Positions 37,022 to 48,603 of a DNA stretch of 64,000 bases are shown here, piece after piece; within the stretch, counting starts at the first letter, position 1, and each line of letters opens with the position of its first letter. Origin of the DNA: Bacillota bacterium LX-D. Its GTDB lineage: Bacteria > Bacillota > DUOV01 > Zhaonellaceae. The DNA lies in assembly GCA_031628995.1 (NCBI GenBank), contig JAVLUO010000009.1:25827-89826 (forward strand), written 5' to 3'. The position numbers were made by a program, and so were the translations under genes. The notes beneath the pieces were generated by a model, which was not told where the DNA came from, did not search any database, and saw only the letters and a program-made list of their open reading frames with translations.

Positions 37022-39235
37022 CTATGCTTTGTATTTCCAATTTCTAAGCCTTAAAGCATTAGTTACTACGGAAACAGAACTAAAAGCCATAGCTCCCCCA
37101 GCCAAAATAGGAGATAAAAAACCGGCAGCCGAAATAGGAATCCCAATAATATTATAAATTAGTGCCCAGAACAAGTTTTGCTTAATGTTGGCCATAGTCG
37201 CTCTGCTTAAAGCTATGGCCTGAGGAATACTGCGCAAATCACCTTTCATAAGTGTAATATCTGCCGCCTCTACAGCTACATCACTGCCTGTGCCAATGGC
37301 CATACCTAAATCGGCACTAACTAAGGCAGGAGCATCATTGATTCCATCGCCTACCATGCCAACAACCTTGCCTTGAGCTTTAAGTTTTTGAATTTTATCT
37401 GCCTTTTCCTCCGGCAATACTTCGGCAATAATTTTTGTTATGCCTACTTGCTGAGCTATATTTTCAGCTGTCCTCTGATTGTCACCAGTCAGCATCCAAA
37501 CCTCAATGCCTAGTTTTTGTAAAGCTGCTATGGCTTCTTTGGAATGTTCTTTCACCGTATCGGCAATTCCCAAAACTCCTGCTGCCTCTCCATTGATGCT
37601 TAGCAAAACAGCTGTTTTTCCTTCCTTTTCTAGCTCTTGTGCTACCTTTTGGTACTGCTGCATTTCCTGGTTATGATCCTGTAATAACTTGCGATTCCCC
37701 GCAAGGATAGTTTGCCCGGCAATTTTAGCTTTTACGCCATGTCCGGGAACTGCTGTAAATTCCTCTGGTGAGGGATAAGTAAGATTTAATTCTGCAGCCT
37801 TTTTAACTACTGCTTGCCCTAAGGGGTGCTCGGAATTTTTTTCAGCAGCAGCAGCTAGTTTTAACAGCTCCTCCTGAGGCAAATTGTTTAGAGCTACAAT
37901 ATCCGTTAGTTCCGGCTCGCCCTTTGTAATTGTTCCTGTTTTATCTAGAACAATAGCGGTCATTCCATGTGCTTTTTCTAAATACTCTCCGCCTTTAAAT
38001 AATATGCCTGTTTCCGCTCCCCTGCCTGTACCTACCATAATTGAGGTTGGTGTGGCCAGACCTAAAGCACAGGGACAAGCAATGACCAGCACCGCTGTAA
38101 AGTTAGTTAAAGCTTGGGCAAAGTTTCCTGGAGCTAACCAAAAATACCAGACAGCAAAAGTTAAAAGGGCTATGGCAATGACAACTGGCACAAAAAAACC
38201 AGAAATGCGGTCAGCAATACGCTGAATAGGTGCTTTTGAGCTTTGGGCTTCTTCTACAATGCGAATAATTTGAGCTAGTGCTGTTTTTTGCCCAACTTTA
38301 GTTGCTTCAAATTTAAAGGATCCATATTTATTAATGGTGCCACCAATTACTTCATCTCCAGGCTTTTTATCTACAGGAATACTTTCCCCTGTAAGCATAG
38401 CTTCATCCACAGCTGAATTTCCTTCGACAACAACTCCATCAACAGGGATTCTTTCCCCTGGACGGACTACTACCACATCACCTGCTAAAACTTCACTAAT
38501 TGGCACATCAATTTCCTGCTCTGCTCTAATTACTCTCGCCGTTTTAGGCTGGAGTCCAATAAGTTTTTTAATAGCCTCAGAAGTCCTACCCTTGGCCCTT
38601 GCTTCCAGCATCTTTCCTAAGATAATTAAAGTAATTAAAATTGCGGAAGTTTCATAGTATAAGGGACCAGACGTAAAAAATGTGTTATAAACGCTATAAA
38701 GATAGGCAGCTGAAGTACCCATAGCAACTAGCACATCCATATTGGCGCTGCCGCTTTTTAGGGATTTATAGGCATTGCGGTAAAACTGCCAGCCAACTCC
38801 TAACTGGACGGGAGTGGCTAAAACAAATTGGGTAAAAGGATGCATTAATGGTTCAGGATACCAACTTAAACGCAGCATATGGGCGGCCATAGTCAGCAGC
38901 AAAGGAATGGACAATGCTGCAGCAGTAAAAAAGCGAATTTTTTGCCCTCTATACTCAGTTTTATCCTCCTTTATTTCCCGTACCTGCTCCTTAAATTCCT
39001 CTGCTCCATAACCTAAATCAACAATTACTTTTTGAATATCTTCTACGCTAAGCTGAGTAGGATCATGGACAACAGTAGCTCTTTCCACGGCCAAATTAAC
39101 GTTAGCTTCACTTACCTCAGGTAAACTATTTAATTTTTTTTCAATTCTGCCGGCACAAGCAGCACAAGACATTCCCGAGATAGTTAAAACCGTTTTTACC
39201 TGTTCTTTTTTTACAGCAGCTTCTGGCATTTGCAT
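37022..39235 (-). CDS. copA: Copper-exporting P1B-type ATPase
   Basis: 737 residues. One N-terminal metal-binding domain ([11 protein letters not shown], about 20-30) is followed by eight transmembrane segments. The Cu(I) motif is [12 protein letters not shown] (about 388), the phosphorylation site is LDKTGT (Asp about 430), the actuator loop is LTGES (about 281) and the hinge is [12 protein letters not shown] (about 630). CPC with flanking ALGL assigns Cu+ export. It is upstream of copZ in the same operon. No CsoR or CopY regulator gene is adjacent. ATG follows GAAGG. Confidence 0.95.
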   Translation of the reverse strand: MQMPEAAVKKEQVKTVLTISGMSCAACAGRIEKKLNSLPEVSEANVNLAVERATVVHDPTQLSVEDIQKVIVDLGYGAEEFKEQVREIKEDKTEYRGQKIRFFTAAALSIPLLLTMAAHMLRLSWYPEPLMHPFTQFVLATPVQLGVGWQFYRNAYKSLKSGSANMDVLVAMGTSAAYLYSVYNTFFTSGPLYYETSAILITLIILGKMLEARAKGRTSEAIKKLIGLQPKTARVIRAEQEIDVPISEVLAGDVVVVRPGERIPVDGVVVEGNSAVDEAMLTGESIPVDKKPGDEVIGGTINKYGSFKFEATKVGQKTALAQIIRIVEEAQSSKAPIQRIADRISGFFVPVVIAIALLTFAVWYFWLAPGNFAQALTNFTAVLVIACPCALGLATPTSIMVGTGRGAETGILFKGGEYLEKAHGMTAIVLDKTGTITKGEPELTDIVALNNLPQEELLKLAAAAEKNSEHPLGQAVVKKAAELNLTYPSPEEFTAVPGHGVKAKIAGQTILAGNRKLLQDHNQEMQQYQKVAQELEKEGKTAVLLSINGEAAGVLGIADTVKEHSKEAIAALQKLGIEVWMLTGDNQRTAENIAQQVGITKIIAEVLPEEKADKIQKLKAQGKVVGMVGDGINDAPALVSADLGMAIGTGSDVAVEAADITLMKGDLRSIPQAIALSRATMANIKQNLFWALIYNIIGIPISAAGFLSPILAGGAMAFSSVSVVTNALRLRNWKYKA

Positions 39236-39305
39236 CTACCTTCTTCACTCTAACTTAGAACTTAGAACTTGTAAAAAATATTATGCCCCTAAAACAAAAT
39301 AATCA

Positions 39306-40628
39306 TTATTCTAGGCCAGCTAAATATTTTTCCGCACTAACAGCAGCAACGGCCCCATCGCCTACAGCTGTACTGACTTGCCGCAAAGATTTTTGGCGAA
39401 CATCCCCAGCAGCAAAAACCCCAGGCAAAGAGCAGTTCAAGTTGCTATCAACAACTACATAGCCAAACTCATCTAGCTTAACTTGATTTTGCAAAAAACC
39501 CGTATTAGGCTCTGTACCGATAAAGATAAAAACTCCATCAGTATTTTCTTCTGTGACTAAGCCTGTTTTGACGTTCTTCATTCTTACTTTTTCTACTTTA
39601 TTGTCACCTAAAATTTCTTCAATTACAGTGTCAAATTTATAGCTTAATTTTGGATTTTCCCGGGTTCTCATTTGAATTAGATGAGTAGCCCTAAATTGGT
39701 TCCGGCGATGGACAATAATAACTTCTCGAGCAAATTTAGTTAAAAAGGCGGCTTCCTCTAAGGCAGAATTTCCTCCGCCTACAACCATAACTTTTTTGTC
39801 TTTAAAAAAGGCTCCGTCACAAGTAGCGCAATAAGAGACCCCAAAACCTTGAAATTTTTCTTCACCGGGGACGAAAAGCTTTTTGGGCCTCGCCCCGCTG
39901 GCTATAATCACCGCTTTAGCCAAAAATTCTCCCACGTCTGTTACTATTCTTTTGGGATTGCTTTTTAAATCAGTCTTTTTAATCAACGCCATTTTAATTT
40001 CTAAAGCAAATTTTTGGGACTGTTCCATAAATCTTTGCATTAGTTCCATGCCTGAAATACCCTCGGGAAAACCTGGATAGTTTTCAATCCGCTCCGTATT
40101 TGTCGCCTGCCCCCCGGGCATACCCATTTCTAAAAGCATGGTCTTTAAACCTCCACGGGCCCCATACATTCCAGCCGTTAGCCCTGCAGGTCCGCCTCCT
40201 AAAATAATTAAATCATAGACAGCATGCTGATTGGCCGAATTCTCCATAGCATACTCCTTGTGTGCCACCTTTAAGCAGCGGTCCATAACAACTTCTATAC
40301 CTTGGCCCCGTGCTTTTCCGGCAGCTTCTTCATTAACTATACCCTGCTGCATCCATATAACCGGAACTTTACGGGCAATAGCTTGATCTACAATGGGTCC
40401 AACATCTTCTGCTCTGCGAAAAATATCAACTACATCTATTTTTATTTCTGAGGAAATATGTAGAAGGTCTGGATAGCTTTTTTCCCCTAAGACTTCGTCA
40501 ATGGTAGGATTAACAGGAATAATCCTATAGCCAGCCTCTTGCATATATTTAGCCACAAAATGGGATGGTTTTTTTTCATCTTTTGAAATTCCAACAACTG
40601 CTATATTTTTAATTTTAGAAAAATCCAT
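39306..40628 (-). CDS. CoA-binding domain / thioredoxin reductase fusion protein
   Basis: 440 residues. Residues about 1-115 form a CoA_binding_2 (YccU-like) Rossmann domain: IAVVGISKDEKKPSHFVAKY and VIWMQQGIVNEEAAGKA. Residues about 125-440 form a complete thioredoxin reductase: FAD motif LIILGGGPAGLTAGMYGAR, redox pair YCATCDGAFF (Cys about 268 and 271), NADPH motif VVGGGNSALEEAAF, and FAD-binding FAAGDVRQKSLRQVSTAVGDG. The fusion suggests disulfide reduction tied to a CoA-type or nucleotide ligand. The ATG at 40628 follows AGGAG and the M23 peptidase gene lies upstream. Confidence 0.88.
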   Translation of the reverse strand: MDFSKIKNIAVVGISKDEKKPSHFVAKYMQEAGYRIIPVNPTIDEVLGEKSYPDLLHISSEIKIDVVDIFRRAEDVGPIVDQAIARKVPVIWMQQGIVNEEAAGKARGQGIEVVMDRCLKVAHKEYAMENSANQHAVYDLIILGGGPAGLTAGMYGARGGLKTMLLEMGMPGGQATNTERIENYPGFPEGISGMELMQRFMEQSQKFALEIKMALIKKTDLKSNPKRIVTDVGEFLAKAVIIASGARPKKLFVPGEEKFQGFGVSYCATCDGAFFKDKKVMVVGGGNSALEEAAFLTKFAREVIIVHRRNQFRATHLIQMRTRENPKLSYKFDTVIEEILGDNKVEKVRMKNVKTGLVTEENTDGVFIFIGTEPNTGFLQNQVKLDEFGYVVVDSNLNCSLPGVFAAGDVRQKSLRQVSTAVGDGAVAAVSAEKYLAGLE

Positions 40629-40680
40629 AAGCTCACTCCTTATATAATTTATTTTACTGGTTTTACCCCGTAAAAGCAAA

Positions 40681-40710
40681 GAAATCCTTACGGATATCCG
40701 CAAGGATTTC
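40681..40710 (-). terminator. Terminator after the M23 peptidase gene
   Basis: A near-perfect palindrome GAAATCCTT...AAGGATTTC centred on CGGATATCCG, directly after the stop. Confidence 0.7.
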
Positions 40711-40713
40711 AAT

Positions 40714-42075
40714 TTAATTTAAATAACGTAAAGGATTACGTGAACTTCCTTTTGCTAATACTTCAAAATGCAAATGTGAACCGGTGCTGCGCCCTGTACT
40801 GCCAATTCTAGAAATCAACTGACCTCTAGCTACTCTTTCACCTACGCTAACTTCTAGTTTAGAATTATGAGCATATCTCGTTACTAAGCCATCACCATGG
40901 CTAATAGCTACCATATTTCCATAATTGCCACTCCAGCCAGCAAATATAACTGTACCAGCTTCAGCAGCATAAACAGGATCCCCAGTATTCCCGTTAATAT
41001 CCACACCTGTATGAAATTCTCCGCCTCGATTGCCATAGGGAGAAGTAATAGCACCCCGATGGGGCCAGGACAAAATTCCTTTTCTGCTATCTCCTCTGGA
41101 AGCCAGGACCATTTTTGTGCCTTTAGCCACAACCTGGGTAATTGGTTTTTTCACAACATAAACAGTTATTTTTTGCTGTTTAACTTGTTTACCGTTGCGC
41201 TTAACTATTTGATATTCTATTTCCTTTTGACCACTGGCACCCCACTGGGTTACTTTCTGTTTTCCACGAAGGAGCTTCTTATCTGTAACTTGTTTGATTT
41301 CAAAAGGGATTCTTTTTGTCACTTTATAATTAGCTGCATATACCACATGCACCAATGGTTCTGTCTTTACTAACTGAATCTTTTGCCCAATGTCTAATTT
41401 ATCTGAACTTAGCCACGGATTAGCACTATGCATTTCCTCTAAACTCATTCCGTTGGCTGCAGCAATTGTCCAAATTGTATCTCCTGCTTGAACTGTATAG
41501 GATTTAGGCTGACTTGTTCCGTTTATAAGTAAACTTTGCAATTTCTCAGGAGAAGTGATCTCTTTAACAGGTACCTTCTGACTTTTAAGGGCAATGGCTT
41601 CTTCAAATTTAATTCCTTTTAGCTTTAACTTTGGGTCTTGGGGTAAATAATGCTTTTTAACCTGCTCCAAAACATCCTTTGCCGTAGCTTCATTTGCCAC
41701 AGCACCAATAGCTTTACCTTGAACTAAAACAACTGTCCCTTGTACCATGGGAGTTAATTTGGTGCGTAAAATTTCTTCTAATTGATCCTCTGGTGTTAGA
41801 CTTTCAGGTTTAACCTGCATTTGCTGAAAAGTTATTTTTTCTTTGAAATCTACCTCAGCAAAGTCTTTCTGCTCTGACTGGAGCTTATTAAGATAGTTCT
41901 GAGCAACTTCTTTATTTTTTACAAAGGCTACTTGCTTCCCATCAATAAAAACTCCGAAGGCATTAGCTTTGTGATTAAATCCAAATATGCCTATAGCAAA
42001 AACTACTGCAAGTAATCCAAGGATTGCACCAATAAGCATTTGAGGACGTTTTCCTAGTCGTTTTTTATTTTCCAT
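40714..42075 (-). CDS. LysM-G5-M23 cell wall endopeptidase
   Basis: 453 residues. A signal/anchor helix lies near 13-32 (LIGAILGLLAVVFAIGIFG). A helical region follows, then a LysM domain (about 192-236, YTVQAGDTIWTIAAANGM), a G5 domain (about 245-320) and an M23 metallopeptidase domain (about 340-450). The zinc ligands are in GGEFHTGVDING and GSTGRSTGSHLHFEV. Such proteins cut peptidoglycan cross-links outside the cell, often in sporulation or separation. ATG follows AGGAGG-like bases. Confidence 0.9.
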   Translation of the reverse strand: MENKKRLGKRPQMLIGAILGLLAVVFAIGIFGFNHKANAFGVFIDGKQVAFVKNKEVAQNYLNKLQSEQKDFAEVDFKEKITFQQMQVKPESLTPEDQLEEILRTKLTPMVQGTVVLVQGKAIGAVANEATAKDVLEQVKKHYLPQDPKLKLKGIKFEEAIALKSQKVPVKEITSPEKLQSLLINGTSQPKSYTVQAGDTIWTIAAANGMSLEEMHSANPWLSSDKLDIGQKIQLVKTEPLVHVVYAANYKVTKRIPFEIKQVTDKKLLRGKQKVTQWGASGQKEIEYQIVKRNGKQVKQQKITVYVVKKPITQVVAKGTKMVLASRGDSRKGILSWPHRGAITSPYGNRGGEFHTGVDINGNTGDPVYAAEAGTVIFAGWSGNYGNMVAISHGDGLVTRYAHNSKLEVSVGERVARGQLISRIGSTGRSTGSHLHFEVLAKGSSRNPLRYLN

Positions 42076-42177
42076 TACATTCCTCCTAACAAGAAGCGCC
42101 GATTCTAAGATTTGACAAACTTTTACTACAATTCGCCATAATTAGCCAAACTCCTGCTTAAAATTTAAAAAGAACAG

Positions 42178-43554
42178 CTAAACTACCTTAAGCCTTTTCT
42201 TGACCTGTACGTAGATAGCACATTCTAAACGCTTCTTCTGCAACTCACAACCTAGCTCATAGGGTTTTAGAATATCTCCATTGTGGGCCTCTGCATTGGC
42301 ATGGCAGCCGCCGCTGCAGAAAAAACGCGCCCAGCATCCATTGCAAGTTTCTTTATGATAAACGTTTGCCCTTTGAAATTTTTCCGCCAAAGCATAATTT
42401 GTTAAACCATCATTGATATTTCCCATTAGGTATTCTTCACGTCCCACAAATTGGTGGCAAGGATAAAACTCCCCAGCTGGTGTAACAGCCATATACTCAT
42501 ATCCTGCACCGCAGCCCGTTAACCTTTTTGGTAGACAAGGGCCATGATCTAAATCAATATTAAAGTGGAAAAAATCCATTTCCTTACCGGCAAAATACCT
42601 GTCTAAGTATCCCTCTGCTAATTTTTCATATTCTTTTTTAATCAAAGCCACATCTTCCGGATGAAAGGCATAATCTTCCTCCGGTGCCGCTACTACAGGT
42701 TCTACGGAAAGATGTGTAAATCCCAAATCAAATAAATGGAACACATCTTGGCTAAAATCTAAATTATACCTAGTATAAGTGCCCCTCACCACATAATCTT
42801 CGTCATTTCTTGCAGCTGCAAATTTTTGGTATATAGGAACAATTCTCTCATAGCTGCCTTTACCTCCAGCAAAAGGGCGCATCCGATCATTTATTTCCCT
42901 GCGTCCATCAATGCTTAAGACAACGCTAATCTGCTCTTGGTTTAAAAATTGTTGTACATCATCGTTTAATAAAACTCCATTAGTTGTTAAAGTAAATTTA
43001 AATTTTTTGCCCAACTCAGCAGCTGCTTTTTTCCCATAAGCGACTAGCTCTTTCATGACAGTAAAATTCATTAAAGGCTCTCCGCCAAAAAAATCTACCT
43101 CGCATAGCTTGCGTTTTCCAGAATGGGCCAGCAGGTAATCAAGTGCTTTTTTCCCTACGGCAAAATCCATTAGTTCCCTTTTTCCCCCAAAGTCTCCTGT
43201 TGTGGCAAAACAATATTTGCACCTTAAGTTACAATCGTGGGCTAAATGCAGACACAGGGACTTTAAAATTGGATCCCGACAGTCAGGTTCTTTTCTGTCG
43301 TCTTGGGTAAATAGTAAACCTTCTGCTTGCAAATTTTCTAATTCTTCTTTTATCTCAGCCAAACTTTGTGCATCTATTAAATGCTGTACCTTTTCTTGAG
43401 CCTGAGCCCAGGAACCTCCTGCTTCATCTAAAGCAGCAAGAACTTGCCAAGTACTATCATCAACAATGTGAATTGAACCGCTATTCACATCCAAAACAAT
43501 AGCTAAATCACCTTGTTGAAATCTATGAACATTCCTTAAATCAAAATCTATCAT
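42178..43554 (-). CDS. Radical SAM SCIFF peptide maturase
   Basis: 458 residues. The radical SAM cluster motif CxxxCxxC is HDCNLRCKYCFATTG (Cys about 108-115). A C-terminal SPASM domain has several Cys (ETCNGCWARFFCSGGCHANA, plus PCHQF and GCELQ) for two more Fe-S clusters. This is the enzyme that forms Cys-to-Thr thioether links in the six-cysteine SCIFF peptide, encoded directly upstream at 43643-43789. An N-terminal PqqD-like region (about 1-85) should bind the peptide leader. A hairpin between the two genes may lower maturase expression relative to the peptide. Confidence 0.93.
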   Translation of the reverse strand: MIDFDLRNVHRFQQGDLAIVLDVNSGSIHIVDDSTWQVLAALDEAGGSWAQAQEKVQHLIDAQSLAEIKEELENLQAEGLLFTQDDRKEPDCRDPILKSLCLHLAHDCNLRCKYCFATTGDFGGKRELMDFAVGKKALDYLLAHSGKRKLCEVDFFGGEPLMNFTVMKELVAYGKKAAAELGKKFKFTLTTNGVLLNDDVQQFLNQEQISVVLSIDGRREINDRMRPFAGGKGSYERIVPIYQKFAAARNDEDYVVRGTYTRYNLDFSQDVFHLFDLGFTHLSVEPVVAAPEEDYAFHPEDVALIKKEYEKLAEGYLDRYFAGKEMDFFHFNIDLDHGPCLPKRLTGCGAGYEYMAVTPAGEFYPCHQFVGREEYLMGNINDGLTNYALAEKFQRANVYHKETCNGCWARFFCSGGCHANAEAHNGDILKPYELGCELQKKRLECAIYVQVKKRLKVV

Positions 43555-43601
43555 TTTAACCTCCAGTAAATTACAAATCTATCTTTATAGATAAAATTTA
43601 A

Positions 43602-43628
43602 AAACCCTACCCGGCTAGGATAGGGTTT
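43602..43628 (-). terminator. Hairpin between SCIFF peptide and maturase genes
   Basis: AAACCCTA (43602-43609) pairs with TAGGGTTT (43621-43628), and T-rich bases follow on the minus strand. A partial terminator here would give more peptide than maturase mRNA. Confidence 0.65.
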
Positions 43629-43642
43629 ATTAGCTTTAACTT

Positions 43643-43789
43643 CTACTTTGCGCAAACTTGATTGCCTACTGTGCATGATGTTTTACAAGCAGACTGACAA
43701 GAAACTTGGCAGCTTCCGCATCCGCCTGTTTTTTTTGTGCCTTGCAAATTAGGTGCAGCTAAAGTTTTAATATGTACTTGCTTTTTCAT
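43643..43789 (-). CDS. scfA: SCIFF: six-cysteine ribosomally synthesised peptide precursor
   Basis: A 48-residue peptide beginning MKKQVHIKTLAAPNLQG and continuing GGCGSCQVSCQSACKTSC, with the sixth Cys in GNQVCAK. The six cysteines within about 25 residues and the leader style match the SCIFF family (six cysteines in forty-five residues), found almost universally in Clostridia. It is modified to thioethers by the adjacent radical SAM maturase. The mature function is unknown. AAGGAGGAG lies eight bases before the ATG. Confidence 0.93.
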   Translation of the reverse strand: MKKQVHIKTLAAPNLQGTKKTGGCGSCQVSCQSACKTSCTVGNQVCAK

Positions 43790-43974
43790 CCCAAACTCCT
43801 CCTTATCTGAACTATCTATGAATTAAGCACTCTACTTACTAAATATACTTTAAGCATCAACATTATAGCACAAAATAGACCTATGGAACAGTAAAATTTA
43901 GGTTACAAATACAGAAGCAGCAAAAGAAAATTAGGCATAAAAAAATTCCTTAACCAGGAATCTTAAATTAGTTT

Positions 43975-44049
43975 TGGAGCGGAAGACGGGATTCGAACCC
44001 GCAACCCTCGGCTTGGGAAGCCGATGCTCTACCATTGAGCCACTTCCGC
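43975..44049 (-). tRNA. tRNA-Gly (anticodon CCC)
   Basis: 75 bases with CCA. The acceptor GCGGAAG pairs with CTTCCGC, and the anticodon stem TCGGC/GCCGA encloses TTCCCAA, giving CCC. The T-loop is TTCGAAT. Confidence 0.93.
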
Positions 44050-44173
44050 ATAACTATTCAGTTAGTTCTCTTCTCAATAAAATAATTATAAAACCTCCAT
44101 ATTAAATAGTCAAACTAAGCACACAAAAAATTAATAACAAAACTTCAGCTTAAGCTGAAGTTTTTAAATAATA

Positions 44174-44249
44174 TGGTGACCCGTAGGGGATTTGAACCCC
44201 TGTTACCGCCGTGAAAGGGCGGTGTCTTAGACCACTTGACCAACGGGCC
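44174..44249 (-). tRNA. tRNA-Glu (anticodon TTC)
   Basis: 76 bases with CCA. The acceptor GGCCCGT pairs with ACGGGTC, and the anticodon stem CCGCC/GGCGG encloses CTTTCAC, giving TTC. Confidence 0.95.
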
Positions 44250-44256
44250 ATAAAAA

Positions 44257-44332
44257 TGGTGAGCCATCCGCGACTCGAACGCGGGACACCCTGATTAAAA
44301 GTCAGGTGCTCTACCAACTGAGCTAATGGCTC
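44257..44332 (-). tRNA. tRNA-Lys (anticodon TTT)
   Basis: 76 bases with CCA. The acceptor GAGCCAT pairs with ATGGCTC, and the anticodon stem CCTGA/TCAGG encloses CTTTTAA, giving TTT. It lies seven bases from tRNA-Glu, so the two are co-transcribed. Confidence 0.95.
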
Positions 44333-44477
44333 ACAACAGTTTATGCTGTGTACTTAATTTTGGGCCTCACAGTTGTATATATTACTATATCTTTTGACAA
44401 CTGTCAACAAATTATTCAAAGAATTTTTTTGGGAAAGATAATTAAAATTCATTTAGAATAGTGCCAAATTTTAAAAA

Positions 44478-44527
44478 TGTCAAGTTTAAGAAAGCCTGCC
44501 AAAAGGCAGGCTTTCTTAAACTTGACA
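44478..44527 (-). terminator. Terminator after purA, 23-bp perfect stem
   Basis: The left arm 44478-44500 and right arm 44505-44527 are perfectly complementary around AAAA. It lies between purA and the tRNA cluster. Confidence 0.75.
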
Positions 44528-44591
44528 TAAATTTACTATTCAACAGGCGATTAATTTATCCTGCTAAACCAATATGCAAATTTCAATTAAA

Positions 44592-47304
<2,713 letters not shown>

Positions 47305-47335
47305 AAGCTGTCCCCCTTTAAATTAGGCATAAAAA

Positions 47336-47374
47336 CAACCCAAATAGAACTTACTAATGATTCCATTTGAGTTG
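47336..47374 (-). promoter_or_regulatory. Attenuator-like terminator in the FAD oxidoreductase leader
   Basis: On the minus strand CAACTCAAATGGAA and TTCTATTTGGGTTG form a 14-bp stem (two wobbles) with an 11-base loop, then GTTTTTATG. It ends about 30 bases before the start codon. Upstream CCCAACC and AACCT/AGGTT segments could form an alternative structure. Confidence 0.5.
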
Positions 47375-47451
47375 GGTCAAACCTATTAGGTTGGGTCTCA
47401 TTAACAAACAATACCAGTTTACTGTTTTTCAATCATTTTGTCAACCTAAAC

Positions 47452-47493
47452 CCGAATAATAATACCGTATACAATATTTATTATTCGGTATTT
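47452..47493. promoter_or_regulatory. Palindrome in the FAD oxidoreductase promoter region
   Basis: CCGAATAATAA and TTATTATTCGG form an inverted repeat around a TACCGTATAC-like centre. Minus-strand TTGACA boxes lie just upstream of it and again near 47440, so it may be an operator between tandem promoters. Confidence 0.45.
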
Positions 47494-47532
47494 TGTCAAA
47501 CATTTTACCCAAATAAACCCAAAAATAGCAAA

Positions 47533-47573
47533 ACAGGTTATATCCTTAGAAAAATCGACCTGTTTTAGCAAAT
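47533..47573 (-). terminator. Terminator overlapping the end of queT
   Basis: AAAACAGGT pairs with ACCTGTTTT on the minus strand, overlapping the last queT codons, with T-rich bases after. Confidence 0.65.
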
Positions 47574-48007
47574 CTTTTAAGAACTGTAATTAATAAGTGG
47601 CCTAAAGTAAAAACAACAAAAGCCTCACTTAACCCGATGCTTAAAACTGTTGCCCAATAGGGCCATTTAAAAATAACATGCAAATAAAGGCTAACGAAAA
47701 TAGCATTAAAAAGGATTGGCGATAAATAAGCAATAATGGAATTTCGAAAAACATACGTAACGTAGGCTGCCAACAAAGTAGTTAAACTTCCTCCAATAAT
47801 ATCCACCAATCCTAAGCCCCCAAAGGAATTAGCAACCAGCGCTCCTACAAATACACCTGGAATAGCTTCGGGAAAAAGCATCGGCAGTAGTGTCAAACTT
47901 TCCGCAAACCTTATTTGAACAATTCCGTAGGAAAGGGGCTGTAACGCCAAACATAACACTATGTAAAGAGCAGCAATTAAACCTGCCCTAGCTATCTTAA
48001 TTACCAT
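47546..48007 (-). CDS. queT: QueT-family transporter (queuosine precursor uptake)
   Basis: 153 residues with about five membrane helices, matching the QueT family of ECF-type substrate-binding (S) components. The Pfam-typical stretches QIRFAESLTLLPMLFPEAIPG and GGLGLVDIIGGSLTTL are present. QueT is thought to bring in queuosine precursors such as preQ1 for tRNA modification. I looked for a preQ1 riboswitch in the leader and did not find a convincing one. A QueG-like protein is encoded at about 61 kb. Confidence 0.88.
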   Translation of the reverse strand: MVIKIARAGLIAALYIVLCLALQPLSYGIVQIRFAESLTLLPMLFPEAIPGVFVGALVANSFGGLGLVDIIGGSLTTLLAAYVTYVFRNSIIAYLSPILFNAIFVSLYLHVIFKWPYWATVLSIGLSEAFVVFTLGHLLITVLKRFAKTGRFF

Positions 48008-48158
48008 ACAATTACTCCTTTATAGTTTTTATAACCATCTTTGTACTTAGTTTATACATTATTGATTAGTTTAAACTATAATTGCAATTTTTAAGTCTTG
48101 TTAATTATTTTAAACATATATTAAATTAATGAAAATATTTAAGGAAGGGTGAATACTT

Positions 48159-48599
48159 ATGGAAAATCAGCAGCCTTTGGCAGAACAAATAGATATAGTT
48201 TTTACAGAACTATTCCATAAGCTTAGAATAGCCACGGCCTGTGAAGATGGGTTAACTGGAACACAATTTTTCACCTTGCGTTACATCGTTGCCAATCAAA
48301 AAGTTACAATTAGCGATTTAGCGTCGACAATTAATGTGACCTTAAGTGCTATTACAGGTTTAGTTAATCGTTTAGTGAAACTCGAGTTAGTCAGGCGGCA
48401 AAAATCAGAAGGGGATCGGAGAAACGTTTGGGTTTTTCCTACGGAAAAAGGCATTGCCTTAATAAAAGCTGCCAATTTACGCCGCCAAGAACTTATTACC
48501 CATTACCTACAGAATATTTCTCCTGAGGCTTTATTTGGTCTAAAGCAGTTTTGTCAACATCTTACTAAGTCCTTACAAATAAATTCCACTCTGGAGTAA
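48159..48599 (+). CDS. MarR-family transcriptional regulator
   Basis: 146 residues with the winged-helix MarR fold: LTGTQFFTLRYIVANQK, the recognition helix region TISDLASTINVTLSAITGLV and the wing RRQKSEGDRRNVWVFPTEKG. It would bind a palindrome as a dimer and sense a small molecule. It is divergent from queT and convergent with dnaB, so neither neighbour is an obvious target apart from the shared queT promoter region. ATG follows AAGGAAGGG. Confidence 0.9.
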   Translation: MENQQPLAEQIDIVFTELFHKLRIATACEDGLTGTQFFTLRYIVANQKVTISDLASTINVTLSAITGLVNRLVKLELVRRQKSEGDRRNVWVFPTEKGIALIKAANLRRQELITHYLQNISPEALFGLKQFCQHLTKSLQINSTLE

Positions 48600-48603
48600 G
48601 TGT

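Noticed and set aside
48008..48158. preQ1 riboswitch upstream of queT
   Set aside because: The leader lacks the C-rich loop and the AACTA-type pairing tail in the right arrangement.
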